Shown: positions 1 through 8,655 of the stretch, piece after piece
Layout of the letters: each line of letters starts with the position of its first letter
How positions within the stretch are numbered: position 1 is the first letter of the stretch
Assembly: GCA_023435435.1 (NCBI GenBank)
Contig: JAEYRW010000118.1
Coordinates: 1 to 64,000 of the forward strand
Length of the DNA stretch: 64,000 nt
DNA from: Bacillota bacterium
GTDB lineage: Bacteria; Bacillota; Clostridia; Christensenellales; Aristaeellaceae
Direction: 5' to 3'
The notes under the pieces: generated by a model
Seen by the model: the letters and a program-made list of their open reading frames with translations, nothing else
Database searches by the model: none
Told to the model about the DNA's origin: nothing
Translations under genes and position numbers: made by a program

Positions 1-44
1 CTGCGGCCCCCTGTCCCCCCGGTGTAGGCATTGTGGAGGAAGCG

Positions 45-563
45 ATGGAATACTGGGACGCTTATGACAGGTTCAGAAGACCGCTGGGGTACAGGATTCG
101 GCGCGGCGACCCCATTCCCAAGGACGCGCGCCATCTGGTCGTCCATATGGTCTACTTCAATTCCAAGGGAGAAATTCTGGTACAGCGCCGTGCGGATCAT
201 AAGGAACTTGCGCCGGGGCTGTGGGCGTTCACCGGCGGTTCGGCAACGGCGGGTGAAAGCAGTGTGGATGCGTGCGTGCGCGAGACACAGGAGGAAATGG
301 GCTTTGTTCCCGACATGCGCGAAGCGGAGCTTTCCATTTCGTTCGTGACGCGGGATGCCATCGTGGACGTGTATGTCATCAAGGCGGACGTCGCCATTGG
401 CGACCTGCGGCTTCAAAAAACGGAGGTCGCCGAGGCCCGATGGGTGGGCCGGAAGGAATTGCTTTCCCTGGCGCGCGACCGGGAGAGCTTCTGGGAATAC
501 CGGTACATGGACATGCTCGTACGGATGCTCGACGAGGCGGAGCATATATGGAACAGAACCTGA
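45..563 (+). CDS. Nudix hydrolase (ADP-ribose/isopentenyl-diphosphate isomerase-like)
   Basis: The protein of 172 residues carries a full Nudix box at about residues 64-87 (G-x5-E-x7-RE-x2-EE-x-G), the Mg-binding motif of enzymes that cleave nucleoside diphosphates linked to another group. The part before the box (HLVVHMVYFNSKGEILVQRR) resembles the Nudix group that contains IPP isomerase-like proteins, but the substrate cannot be read from the sequence. An in-frame GTG lies at 33; I prefer ATG at 45 because GGAGGA at 35-40 sits four bases upstream of it. The stop overlaps the next gene by 16 bp, so the two are probably translated together. Confidence 0.85.
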   Translation: MEYWDAYDRFRRPLGYRIRRGDPIPKDARHLVVHMVYFNSKGEILVQRRADHKELAPGLWAFTGGSATAGESSVDACVRETQEEMGFVPDMREAELSISFVTRDAIVDVYVIKADVAIGDLRLQKTEVAEARWVGRKELLSLARDRESFWEYRYMDMLVRMLDEAEHIWNRT

Positions 564-1477
564 GGGAAGCCCTCGCCGCGTACGGCATGGATGGCGCGGA
601 CGCGGTGCTTTTGCGGCACAACGAAAACGCGACGTATCGCGTCGCGTGCGGGGGACGGGAATGCGTACTGCGCGTTCACGCGCCGCGCCCTGGATTCGCC
701 CTGGAAATGTTTAACGTCGACCGACATGGGCGTGGGAAGCTTGAGGGCGAGATCGCCATGCTCCGCGCGCTTTCCGAGGGAGGTTTTCCCGTGCAACGCC
801 CGGTGGAGAATCGGGCGGGGGAATGCGTGACCGTTCTCGAAAGCGGCGACTGCGCGATGCTTTTGACGTGGATTGAGGGGAAGACCGTCTCGGATTTGAC
901 CGAGGAAATCGCCCGGGACGCGGGCCGGCTCGCCGCGCGCATGCACATCTGTTTAAACGGAAGAGGCGACCTCGATCGAATCGATCGCTACCGGTATGAC
1001 GAATCGCTTCTCGTGACGCTGCGCGCTCTCCTTTTGAAGGGCGACGAAGCGGGCGCGTTCGGAGATGGCATGACGGACATCTCCCATGCGCTTAATGCCA
1101 TCGCGGCTCGCATGGCGCTTCTTCGCGCGCGCGGGAACGGCTTTGGCCTCATCCACGCGGACCTCTCGAAGGGGAACCTCATTCAAACAAAAGGAGGCCT
1201 CGCGCCCATCGACTTCTGTCTTTCGGGTTCCGGCTTCTTTGCGCAGGATGTGGGCGGCATGACCGCGGATTTCGGCGACCCGTTTCGCGGCATGCTTCTT
1301 GCCGGGTATGCGGACGCATGGGGAAGCGCGCCCGACGAAGCGAGCGTCGATGCGTTCGTCGCGCTGGGTGTGCTTCTGTACATTGGCTCCCACTGGCGCG
1401 GCGCAATGGGGGCGGATTGGTTCCCGGGCGCGCTGAAGCGTTGGCGGCGCACCTTATATCGACCGCTGTCGGTTTAA
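548..1477 (+). CDS. Aminoglycoside phosphotransferase/choline kinase-fold small-molecule kinase
   Basis: A 309-residue kinase-like protein of the APH/homoserine-kinase superfamily. The catalytic loop is HADLSKGN at residues 203-210 and the metal-binding aspartate is in IDFC at 221-224, where most relatives have IDF/W followed by an acidic residue. The N-terminal lobe (HNENATYRV near residue 24) fits the nucleotide-binding segment. Family members phosphorylate aminoglycosides, homoserine, choline, fructosamines and other small molecules; the substrate here is unknown. The start overlaps the end of the Nudix gene, suggesting one pathway. The open frame extends upstream, but that part lies inside the Nudix gene. 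The stop codon lies in a 12-9-12 repeat element. Confidence 0.8.
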   Translation: MEQNLREALAAYGMDGADAVLLRHNENATYRVACGGRECVLRVHAPRPGFALEMFNVDRHGRGKLEGEIAMLRALSEGGFPVQRPVENRAGECVTVLESGDCAMLLTWIEGKTVSDLTEEIARDAGRLAARMHICLNGRGDLDRIDRYRYDESLLVTLRALLLKGDEAGAFGDGMTDISHALNAIAARMALLRARGNGFGLIHADLSKGNLIQTKGGLAPIDFCLSGSGFFAQDVGGMTADFGDPFRGMLLAGYADAWGSAPDEASVDAFVALGVLLYIGSHWRGAMGADWFPGALKRWRRTLYRPLSV

Positions 1478-1492
1478 TTAAGACCGAAGTTT
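1460..1492. repeat. 12-9-12 inverted-repeat element, copy A
   Basis: Two 12-bp imperfect inverted repeats, CGACCGCTGTCG (1460-1471) and AGACCGAAGTTT (1481-1492), are separated by nine A/T-rich bases, so their centres are 21 bp apart. The element covers the end of the kinase gene and the space just beyond the bofA stop. The same architecture recurs at 20238, 39136, 53097 and 57196. The left half-repeat deviates from the RRAC-N4-GTYT consensus at both outer bases and could be chance; the right one fits fully. Confidence 0.5.
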
Positions 1493-1493
1493 A

Positions 1494-1760
1494 TCACAGG
1501 AACAGCTGGAGCGCCACCACGAGCACCGCGCCGGGAAGCCCCAAAAGCCCCACCGCCAAGGCGGTGAAGGGATTGATGGCCACCGAGAAGTCCACCAGCG
1601 CGCCGAAGAAGTTGATGATGAAAAGCGCCACCGCGCCGAGTACCGCGCCGGCGGCCATCCGCCACAGAAAGCGCATGGGCACGAGCAGGAGGTATCCGAC
1701 GATCCCCATGACGGCGAGCCCGATTGCAAATGCCAGTATCATCTCCCATGGGATATGCAT
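1494..1760 (-). CDS. bofA: Pro-sigma-K processing inhibitor BofA family protein
   Basis: An 88-residue, almost wholly hydrophobic protein with two to three membrane segments and the conserved C-terminal pattern INPFTALAVGLLGLPGAVLV, typical of BofA. In Bacillus, BofA sits in the outer forespore membrane and holds the SpoIVFB protease inactive until pro-sigma-K should be cleaved. Many clostridia keep bofA even where the sigma-K checkpoint differs, so the exact role here is inferred. The gene is convergent with the kinase gene (16 bp between stops) and lies downstream of the thrS unit, separated from it by a hairpin. Confidence 0.85.
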   Translation of the reverse strand: MHIPWEMILAFAIGLAVMGIVGYLLLVPMRFLWRMAAGAVLGAVALFIINFFGALVDFSVAINPFTALAVGLLGLPGAVLVVALQLFL

Positions 1761-1767
1761 AGAAACG

Positions 1768-1793
1768 CCCCCTCACACAATCGTATGAGGGGG
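1768..1793 (-). terminator. Possible intrinsic terminator after the 1808-2236 gene
   Basis: CCCCCTCA and TGAGGGGG form a perfect 8-bp stem with a 10-base loop between bofA and the small membrane protein gene. Read on the minus strand it is followed only by CGTTTCT, a poor U-tract, so it may be leaky. Confidence 0.45.
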
Positions 1794-1807
1794 TTTGCGG
1801 GCGAATG

Positions 1808-2236
1808 CTACTGGACCCGGGACAAAACCACCGCGTCGTCCCCTTCGTCCAGGCTGAGTGTCGTGCCCTTGATGACGAACGGGAAATCCTCAGGGTCGCT
1901 GCCCGAGAATGTGATGGTGAGTGTCTTGTCCTCCACGGAGAATGTGCCGGTGCTCTCCGTGCCTGTGGATGCGTTTGTGAGGGTAAAGGAGCCGTCCTCG
2001 CCGAACGTCCAGTACGTGGAGGCGACCTCCTTATAATTCCCGTCGCTTTCCGCAATGCTGACGGAGCTGGTGTCATAGTACCACTTGCCGATGAGGTCTT
2101 CCCGCTTGTGGGACGGCCAATCCCAGGTAAAGAGCATATAGACGCCGACGAAGGCGACGATTGCCAGGAGCCCGATGAAAAAGTAGTCCGGCTTGCCGCC
2201 CTTCTTTTTTTTCTTTTTCGCGGTGTTTGTCGCCAT
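1808..2236 (-). CDS. Membrane-anchored lipocalin-like protein of unknown function
   Basis: The 142-residue protein has a lysine-rich N-terminus (about residues 6-15), one membrane segment (YFFIGLLAIVAFVGVYMLF, about 18-36), and an outer domain with the pattern IGKWYYD..., TYWTFGEDGSFTL, GTFSVEDKTLTITF. That repeating beta-strand layout is seen in lipocalin-like and DUF5640-type domains that follow a membrane anchor in Firmicutes. I cannot assign a ligand. It begins 12 bases after the thrS stop with AAGGAGGG as ribosome binding site, so it is probably cotranscribed with thrS although no functional link is known. Confidence 0.65.
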   Translation of the reverse strand: MATNTAKKKKKKGGKPDYFFIGLLAIVAFVGVYMLFTWDWPSHKREDLIGKWYYDTSSVSIAESDGNYKEVASTYWTFGEDGSFTLTNASTGTESTGTFSVEDKTLTITFSGSDPEDFPFVIKGTTLSLDEGDDAVVLSRVQ

Positions 2237-2248
2237 AACGAACCCTCC

Positions 2249-4144
2249 TTACAGTGCCTTCTCTTTGATTTCCCCGCGCAGTTTCTCGATCAGCGCGGGA
2301 AGCGCCATCGCGCCCAGATCGGCGCCCGTGCGCGTGCGCACCGCCACCTGACCGGACTCCGCTTCCTTGTCGCCGATGACCAGCATGTACGGAATCTTCA
2401 TCATCTGTGCCTCGCGGATCTTGAAGCCGATCTTCTCGTTGCGCAGGTCGATTTCGCAGCGGATGCCCGCGTCTTCGAGCTGTCTGAGCATCTCCTTCGC
2501 GTAATCGTCCGTGCGCTCGGTGATGGTCATGATCTTGACCTGGACGGGGGAGAGCCACAGCGGGAACGCGCCCGCGAACTGCTCCGTCAGAATGCCGATG
2601 AACCGTTCGATGGAGCCGAACACCACCCGGTGGATCATTACCGGCCGATGCTTCTGACCGTCCGCGCCCGTGTAGGTAAGCTCGAACCGCTCGGGCAGGT
2701 TCATGTCCAGCTGAATGGTGCCGCACTGCCATGTGCGTCCGATGCAATCCTCCAGATGGAAGTCGATCTTCGGGCCGTAGAACGCGCCGTCACCCTCGTT
2801 GACGATGTAGGGAACGCCGATCTCGTCCAGGGCGTCCTTCAGGCCCGCCGTGGCAAGCTCCCACATTTCGTCCGTGCCGATGGAGTTCTCCGGGCGCGTG
2901 GACAGCTCAACCTTGTACTTGAAGCCGAACACGGAGTACACCTCGTCAATGAGGTGATACACGCCCTTGATCTCATCCTTGATCTGCTCGGGCAGCATGA
3001 AGATGTGGGCGTCGTCCTGGGTAAAGCACCGAACGCGCATGAGTCCGTGGAGCGCGCCGGAAAGCTCGTGGCGGTGCACCAGCCCCAGTTCGCCGCAGCG
3101 GATGGGCAGATCGCGGTAGCTCACGGGCTTTCTCTGGTAAACCAGCATGCCACCCGGACAGTTCATGGGTTTGATAGCAAAGTCGGTTTCGTCGATGACC
3201 GTCGTGTACATGTTCTCCCGGTAGTGATCCCAATGGCCCGAACGCTCCCACAGCGCCCGGTTGAGCATGATGGGTGTCTTGATTTCCTCATAGCCGTGCC
3301 TTCTGTGGATTTCGCGCCAGTAGTCCTCGAGGATGTTGCGCAAAACCATGCCCTTGGGGAAGAAGAACGGGAAGCCGGGGCCTTCCTCAAAGATGTCGTA
3401 GAGGTCGAGCTGCTTGCCGAGCTTTCTGTGGTCGCGCTTTTTCGCTTCTTCGAGCTTCTGGAGGTAGTCCGCCAGCGCCTCCTTGGAATCGAAGGCCGTG
3501 CCGTAAATGCGCTGAAGCATCTTGTTCTTCTCGCTGCCGCGCCAGTATGCGCCCGCGATGGACATGAGCTTGAAGGCCTTGATTTTGTTAACGTTCGGCA
3601 GGTGCGGCCCCGCGCACAGGTCGGTAAATCCGTCCTGCTTATAGAAGGAAATGACCGCGTCCTCGGGCAGATCCCTGATCAGCTCCACCTTGTACGGCTC
3701 ATCCTTCATGAATTCCAGCGCCTCCGCCCGGGGCAGCTCGAACCGCTCCAGCCGGGAACTCTTCTTGATGATCCGCGCCATTTCCTTCTCGACCTGGGCG
3801 AGGAATTCGGGGGTGAAGGCTTCCTCCACGTCGAAGTCGTAATAGAAGCCGTTGTCAATGGCCGGGCCGATGGCAAGCTTTGCCGCGGGCTTCAAATTCT
3901 TGACCGCCTGGGCCAGCACATGGCTCGCCGTGTGGCGAAGGGTCCAGAGTCCCGCCGGGTCGGAGGCGTCCAGAATTTCCAGAATGCCGTCCTCGCGGAC
4001 GGGCTCGGGCAGTGAGACGAGCCGCCCGTTGACGCGCGCCACCAGCGCCCTTTTCTTCAGCTCCTGCGAAATCTCGCCCGCCATGTCGAGTGCGTTTTTG
4101 CCGCTCTCAAATTCGTATTCCTTCTCTTGAATGACCAGTTTCAT
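2249..4144 (-). CDS. thrS: Threonine-tRNA ligase
   Basis: The 631-residue protein charges tRNA-Thr with threonine in the cytoplasm. The order of domains is standard: N-terminal TGS domain (KLVIQEKEYEFESG), second additional/editing domain with RHTASHVLAQAV and a CAGPHLPN motif, class II catalytic core with MNCPGGMLVYQ (zinc cysteine) and RVRCFTQDDAHIF, and a C-terminal anticodon-binding domain. The open frame extends 50 codons further upstream, but those codons overlap the T-box leader. ATG at 4144 has AGAGGAG seven bases upstream and matches the family N-terminus. Expression is controlled by the T-box leader. Confidence 0.97.
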   Translation of the reverse strand: MKLVIQEKEYEFESGKNALDMAGEISQELKKRALVARVNGRLVSLPEPVREDGILEILDASDPAGLWTLRHTASHVLAQAVKNLKPAAKLAIGPAIDNGFYYDFDVEEAFTPEFLAQVEKEMARIIKKSSRLERFELPRAEALEFMKDEPYKVELIRDLPEDAVISFYKQDGFTDLCAGPHLPNVNKIKAFKLMSIAGAYWRGSEKNKMLQRIYGTAFDSKEALADYLQKLEEAKKRDHRKLGKQLDLYDIFEEGPGFPFFFPKGMVLRNILEDYWREIHRRHGYEEIKTPIMLNRALWERSGHWDHYRENMYTTVIDETDFAIKPMNCPGGMLVYQRKPVSYRDLPIRCGELGLVHRHELSGALHGLMRVRCFTQDDAHIFMLPEQIKDEIKGVYHLIDEVYSVFGFKYKVELSTRPENSIGTDEMWELATAGLKDALDEIGVPYIVNEGDGAFYGPKIDFHLEDCIGRTWQCGTIQLDMNLPERFELTYTGADGQKHRPVMIHRVVFGSIERFIGILTEQFAGAFPLWLSPVQVKIMTITERTDDYAKEMLRQLEDAGIRCEIDLRNEKIGFKIREAQMMKIPYMLVIGDKEAESGQVAVRTRTGADLGAMALPALIEKLRGEIKEKAL

Positions 4145-4162
4145 TGATTTTCTCCTCTCATT

Positions 4163-4385
4163 GGATACAAAAAAACCCGTCCCAATCGAAGGGACGAGCC
4201 AAAGCCCGCGGTTCCACCCAACTTGTTGTAAACCACTCATCCGGGCTGTAACGCGCCCGCGCGCCGACGGTCGGGAGGCGGTGGCCCTTTTCACGGTGTG
4301 CCGGTCGCGCTTTCAGCCGGGGACGCGGCCTCTCTTTTGCTCCTTGATGAAGGGCGATCTCCGTCATTCCGGCGGAATTCTATGC
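4163..4385 (-). promoter_or_regulatory. T-box leader (riboswitch) of thrS
   Basis: Read on the minus strand, the leader contains the T-box sequence GGGTGGAACCGCGGG (4205-4219) followed by a terminator stem GCTCGTCCC/GGGACGGGT and a run of T (4168-4198). In this family uncharged tRNA pairs with a specifier codon in stem I and with the NCCA bulge of the antiterminator, which prevents termination. The neighbouring gene implies a threonine specifier. An ACC occurs at about 4280-4282 after the GTGAAAAGGG segment and is my candidate, but stem I was not folded rigorously. Confidence 0.93.
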
Positions 4386-4389
4386 AGTC

Positions 4390-4418
4390 AGTATAGGATG
4401 CGCATGGAAACCTGTCAA
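4390..4418 (-). promoter_or_regulatory. Sigma-A promoter of the thrS leader
   Basis: On the minus strand TTGACA (4413-4418) and TATACT (4390-4395) are separated by exactly 17 bases. Transcription would start near 4383, at the beginning of the T-box leader. Confidence 0.85.
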
Positions 4419-4446
4419 GGCTTATCCGTAATTTAACACCCGCCCC

Positions 4447-4476
4447 TTGCCGGAAGCGTGCGCGGCGTGTTATAAT
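4447..4476 (+). promoter_or_regulatory. Sigma-A promoter of rpsB-tsf
   Basis: TTGCCG (4447-4452), an 18-base spacer and TATAAT (4471-4476). It is divergent from the thrS promoter. The leader that follows is about 70 bases long. Confidence 0.7.
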
Positions 4477-4492
4477 AACTTCTTGGAAAACG

Positions 4493-4531
4493 CACCTTCG
4501 CCCGTCCTTGTTGATGTTTGGACGAAGGGTG
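4493..4531 (+). promoter_or_regulatory. Hairpin in the rpsB leader, possible S2 autoregulatory site
   Basis: CACCTTCG (4493-4500) can pair with CGAAGGGTG (4523-4531) with one bulge, and TCC with GGA further in. It lies between the transcription start and the AGGAGG of rpsB. Ribosomal protein S2 represses its own operon in several bacteria, so a leader structure is plausible, but this one is only inferred. Confidence 0.3.
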
Positions 4532-4553
4532 GTCAAAACAAGGAGGAAACACA

Positions 4554-5282
<729 letters not shown>

Positions 5283-5323
5283 GCCGGGGCGCAACGAAAC
5301 GAGCATCCTAAGGAGGTAAAAAT

Positions 5324-6250
5324 ATGGCAGAGATCAGCGCGAAAATCGTAATGGACCTGCGCGGACGCACCGGCGCGGGCATGATGGACTGCAAAAAGGC
5401 GCTTGCCGCCGTGGACGGCGACATCGAAAAGGCAATCGATTTCCTGCGCGAGAAGGGCCTCGCCGCCGCCGCCAAGAAGCAGAGCCGCATCGCAGCCGAG
5501 GGCATTGTGTCGAGCTATATCTGCACGACCTGCGGCATCGGCGCGCTTGTGGAAGTAAACTGCGAGACCGACTTTGTTGCCAAGACCGACAAGTTTCAGG
5601 ATCTCGTCACCGAGGTCGCCGTCCAGATTGTGAAGGTGGACCCCGCCGACGTGGATGCGCTCCTTGCCCAGAAGTATTATGCCGACGAGACCAAGACCAT
5701 GCAGGACCTCGTGAACGGCGCGACCGCCGAAATCGGCGAAAAGATCTCCGTGCGCCGCTTCACGCGCTACGAGACCGAGGGCGGCATGCTTGACAGCTAC
5801 ATCCACATGGGCGGCAAGGTTGGCGTTCTCATCGAGGCAAAGGGCGAGAAGACCGAGGCGGCCGCCGAGGTCATTCACGACTGCGCGCTGCAGATTGCGG
5901 CCGCGTCCCCTGTGGCGCCCGAGTATGTGCGCAGGAACGAAGTCGATCCTTCCCACCTCGAGCACGAAAAGGAGATTCTCATCGCCCAGGCGCGCAACGA
6001 AGGCAAGCCCGAGAAGATCATCGAGAAGATGGTCGAAGGCCGCATCAAGAAGTTCTATCAGGATGTGTGCCTCCTCGAGCAGCAGTTCGTCAAGAACGGC
6101 GACATCACCGTTCAGCAGATGATCGACCAGATGGCCAAGGGCCTCGAGATCGTCCGCTTCACCCGCTACAAGATGGGCGACGGCCTCGAGAAGAAGGTCA
6201 ACGACCTGGCCGCGGAGGTCGCCGAGCAGACCGCGAAGATGCAGCAATAA
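5324..6250 (+). CDS. tsf: Elongation factor Ts
   Basis: EF-Ts of 308 residues, the exchange factor that releases GDP from EF-Tu. The N-terminal UBA-like region has [16 protein letters not shown], followed by [18 protein letters not shown], and the core has the [10 protein letters not shown] motif that contacts EF-Tu. The length is ordinary. The ribosome binding site AAGGAGGT is at 5310-5317, seven bases from the ATG. It is cotranscribed with rpsB; a terminator-like hairpin follows before pyrH. Confidence 0.98.
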   Translation: MAEISAKIVMDLRGRTGAGMMDCKKALAAVDGDIEKAIDFLREKGLAAAAKKQSRIAAEGIVSSYICTTCGIGALVEVNCETDFVAKTDKFQDLVTEVAVQIVKVDPADVDALLAQKYYADETKTMQDLVNGATAEIGEKISVRRFTRYETEGGMLDSYIHMGGKVGVLIEAKGEKTEAAAEVIHDCALQIAAASPVAPEYVRRNEVDPSHLEHEKEILIAQARNEGKPEKIIEKMVEGRIKKFYQDVCLLEQQFVKNGDITVQQMIDQMAKGLEIVRFTRYKMGDGLEKKVNDLAAEVAEQTAKMQQ

Positions 6251-6257
6251 AAGGCGA

Positions 6258-6284
6258 GAGGGACGCGAAAGCGTTCCTCTTTTT
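6258..6284 (+). terminator. Hairpin with T-tract between tsf and pyrH
   Basis: GAGGGACGC and GCGTTCCTC form a 9-bp stem (one G-T pair) capped by GAAA and followed by five T. It probably lowers read-through from rpsB-tsf into pyrH. Confidence 0.75.
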
Positions 6285-6299
6285 CAGGATGGAGGCAGT

Positions 6300-7016
6300 A
6301 TGTACAGACGTGTGATTTTGAAGCTGAGCGGGGAGACCCTCGCCCCGGCAGAGGCGCAGGCCGGACAGCCCGCCGCCTATTGTCCCGCGCGGATCGACCG
6401 TGCGGCGGAGGCGATCATCGCGCTTTCCGACATGGGCGTGGAGGTCGGCGTCATCATGGGCGGCGGGAACATCTGGCGCGGGCGCTTCACCAGCGACATG
6501 GACGCCGTGAACGCAGACCAGATGGGCATGCTTGCAACCGTCATGAACGCGCTGGCGGTGGCGGACGCCATCAACCGGAAAAACCGGAAAGCCGTCGTTT
6601 TCACGGCCCAGGACATGCCGCGCTTCTGCGAGCTCTACCGCGCGGACAAGGCATCCGCTGCCCTCGATACCGGCGCCATCGTTCTCCTGGCGGGCGGCAG
6701 CGGGAATCCCTTCTTTACCACAGACACGGCGGCGGCGCTGCGCGCGGCGGAGCTGCATGCCGACGCGGTGTTCAAGGGAACCACCGTCGAGGGGCTGTAC
6801 GATTCCGACCCGAGAAAGAATCCGGACGCGAAGCTCATCCGCGACATGAGCTATGAAGAAGCGCTTGCCCGGGGCATCAAGGTCATGGACGCGGCGGCGT
6901 TCCAGATCTGCCTTGCGCAGAAGGTGCCGGAAATTCGAATTTTCTCCATGGACGACCTCGAGAACATCCTGAAGGCTGCGCGCGGGGAGGAAATCGGGTC
7001 AAAGGTGCACGCCTGA
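6300..7016 (+). CDS. pyrH: Uridylate kinase (UMP kinase)
   Basis: The 238-residue enzyme phosphorylates UMP to UDP in pyrimidine synthesis. It belongs to the amino-acid-kinase fold: RVILKLSGE at residues 4-12, the nucleotide loop VIMGGGNIWRG near residue 51, DQMGMLATVMNALA, and the GSGNPFFTTDTAAALRA motif. ATG at 6300 follows GGAGG by five bases. In most Firmicutes pyrH is followed by frr; here a terminator and the convergent recX follow, so the rpsB-tsf-pyrH-frr order is broken. Confidence 0.97.
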   Translation: MYRRVILKLSGETLAPAEAQAGQPAAYCPARIDRAAEAIIALSDMGVEVGVIMGGGNIWRGRFTSDMDAVNADQMGMLATVMNALAVADAINRKNRKAVVFTAQDMPRFCELYRADKASAALDTGAIVLLAGGSGNPFFTTDTAAALRAAELHADAVFKGTTVEGLYDSDPRKNPDAKLIRDMSYEEALARGIKVMDAAAFQICLAQKVPEIRIFSMDDLENILKAARGEEIGSKVHA

Positions 7017-7027
7017 CAAGGGGGAGG

Positions 7028-7069
7028 GGGGAGCCGTTCGGAAGCGCGGCTCCCCGTTTTATCCTTTTT
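7028..7069 (+). terminator. Intrinsic terminator after pyrH
   Basis: GGGGAGCCG and CGGCTCCCC form a perfect 9-bp stem with a 10-base loop, followed by GTTTTATCCTTTTT. Confidence 0.85.
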
Positions 7070-7109
7070 AAAGTGGAATTTCAATGGCACGGACGTGCCG
7101 GGCACACGG

Positions 7110-7727
7110 TCAGTCCTCGTCAAAAAAGCCTTCAAGCGCGCCGGAAATGGCGTCCCACGAAAATCCCCTGCGCGAGAGGGCCTGCGAGAGCTTTGCGCGC
7201 GCCTCCCGGGGCGGCAGCGACGCGTACTTGCGCCCGAGCTTTTCGGCCGTTTCCAGCGCCGCGCGCGCCTGCTGCGCCTCGTCCAGATGGGAGAGCGCCG
7301 ACGCCGCGTCCTCTGCGCCGACGCCCTTGGCCAGAAGCTTTCGCCGGACGGCGTATTTGCCGACATTTTTTTTTGCCGCCCCTTCCGCGAGGCGCGCGGC
7401 GTACTGGGTGTCGTCGATGATCCCCGCCTCGGCGAGCTTTTCCGTCACCGCTCTTGCAACGGGCGTGACGTAGCCCCGCCGCGCGAGACTTTTTTCGATT
7501 TCGCGGGCGGTGCGCGCGCTGAAGTCGAGGGACGTGAGCGCGGCCTCGTAGGCGTCCGCGAACTGGATTCCCGCGACGGAATCGAGATATTCCTCGGGCT
7601 CGACGTCGTCGCCCGCCGCGAGGATTTTTTTTACAAAATGCGCCTTTCTGATCGTGGCAAGGCGCGTTCCTTCCACGTAAACCTCGACCATACCCCTGTT
7701 TTCCCTGATTTCAGTCACGATTGCCAT
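7110..7727 (-). CDS. recX: Regulatory protein RecX
   Basis: The 205-residue protein consists of the three-helix repeats of RecX, for example FSARTAREIEKSLARRGY, IIDDTQYAARLAEGAAKKNVGKYAVRRKL (around residues 80-140) and LSRRGFSWDAISGAL at the end. RecX binds RecA filaments and modulates recombination and the SOS response. The N-terminal 60 residues (TEIRENRGMVEVYVEG) form the small beta region seen in Gram-positive RecX. I chose ATG 7727, seven bases after GGGAGG; an upstream in-frame start at 7742 precedes that site. recA is not in the window. Confidence 0.9.
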   Translation of the reverse strand: MAIVTEIRENRGMVEVYVEGTRLATIRKAHFVKKILAAGDDVEPEEYLDSVAGIQFADAYEAALTSLDFSARTAREIEKSLARRGYVTPVARAVTEKLAEAGIIDDTQYAARLAEGAAKKNVGKYAVRRKLLAKGVGAEDAASALSHLDEAQQARAALETAEKLGRKYASLPPREARAKLSQALSRRGFSWDAISGALEGFFDED

Positions 7728-7771
7728 CCCATCGCCTCCCATTCAAGTATATCACCTAACGGCTTCTTTTC

Positions 7772-7801
7772 TTGACGTGGAATCGTAAATTGTGTTATGA
7801 T
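7772..7801 (+). promoter_or_regulatory. Sigma-A promoter of the YebC-family gene
   Basis: TTGACG (7772-7777) and TATGAT (7796-7801) with an 18-base spacer, 33 bases before the start codon. Confidence 0.7.
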
Positions 7802-7833
7802 ATTTGTATACGTGATTCTGGGAGGGATTGTCC

Positions 7834-8583
7834 ATGTCGGGACACAACAAATGGTCGACCATCAAGCATAAAAAGGAAAAGACAGACGCGCAGCGCGGAA
7901 AGATATTCACCAAAATTGGCCGTGAAATCGCCATCGCCGTGCGCGAGGGCGGGGGCGCTGATCCGAATAGCAACAGCAAGCTCAAGGACGTAATCGCCAA
8001 GGCAAAGGCCGCCAACATGCCCAACGACAACATCATGCGCTCCATCAAAAAAGCGTCCGGCGAGGGCGAAGGCGCAGCGTACAAGGAGATCACCTACGAG
8101 GGATACGCGCCCGGCGGCGTCGCGGTCATCGTCGAGGCGGTCACCGACAACATCAACCGCACGGCCAGCGAAGTCCGGCATATCTTCGACAAGTGCGGCG
8201 GCTCTTTGGGCGCCACGGGCTGCGTTTCCTGGAAGTTCGAGCGCAAGGGCGTCATCGAGATCGACAACGAAAAGGGTCTCGACGAAGAAGAGATGCTCAT
8301 GGTGGCCCTGGACGCGGGCGCCATGGACGTCGACTATATGGGTGACACGGCAGTTATCTATACGGATCCCAACGACTTCTCCCAGGTGCGCGACAATCTG
8401 GAGACCGCGGGCTGCGTGTTCTTATCCGCCGAGCGCGCCATGGTTCCCCAGACGACCACCGAGGTCAGCGATCCCGAGACGGCCGAAAAGGTGCAGAAGC
8501 TCATCGACTGGCTGGAGGACTACGACGACTGCCAGGACGTTTTCCACGATGCAGAGCTGCCCGAGGAACCCGAGGAAGAATAA
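7834..8583 (+). CDS. yebC: YebC/PmpR family protein (translation or transcription factor)
   Basis: The 249-residue protein has the family start SGHNKWSTIKHKK, then FTKIGREIAIAVREGG, NMPNDNIMRSIKKASG, YEGYAPGGVAVIVE and NRTASEVRHIFDKCGG. YebC proteins were first described as transcriptional regulators; recent work on YebC relatives links some to relief of ribosome stalling at proline runs. Which role applies here cannot be read from sequence. The ATG at 7834 follows GGAGGG by seven bases; a TTG two codons upstream is less likely. It has its own promoter. Confidence 0.95.
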   Translation: MSGHNKWSTIKHKKEKTDAQRGKIFTKIGREIAIAVREGGGADPNSNSKLKDVIAKAKAANMPNDNIMRSIKKASGEGEGAAYKEITYEGYAPGGVAVIVEAVTDNINRTASEVRHIFDKCGGSLGATGCVSWKFERKGVIEIDNEKGLDEEEMLMVALDAGAMDVDYMGDTAVIYTDPNDFSQVRDNLETAGCVFLSAERAMVPQTTTEVSDPETAEKVQKLIDWLEDYDDCQDVFHDAELPEEPEEE

Positions 8584-8609
8584 GCCGGGCAATCCGATCA
8601 TAGAAGAGG

Positions 8610-8636
8610 GGCGGGATCGATTCCCGCCCTTTCCGC
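8610..8636 (+). terminator. Hairpin between the YebC-family gene and murI
   Basis: GGGCGGG and CCCGCCC form a 7-bp GC stem around ATCGATT, followed by TTTCC. The T-tract is short, so it may attenuate rather than end transcription before murI. Confidence 0.45.
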
Positions 8637-8655
8637 CGCAAGGGAGGCGCTTTTC

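Noticed and set aside
1805..4015. 736-codon open frame antisense to thrS
   Set aside because: It covers thrS and its downstream gene on the opposite strand, has no ribosome binding site or domain, and reflects GC-rich third codon positions.
4144..4294. N-terminal extension of ThrRS to 4294
   Set aside because: These codons coincide with the T-box and terminator stem, and the family N-terminus begins at 4144.
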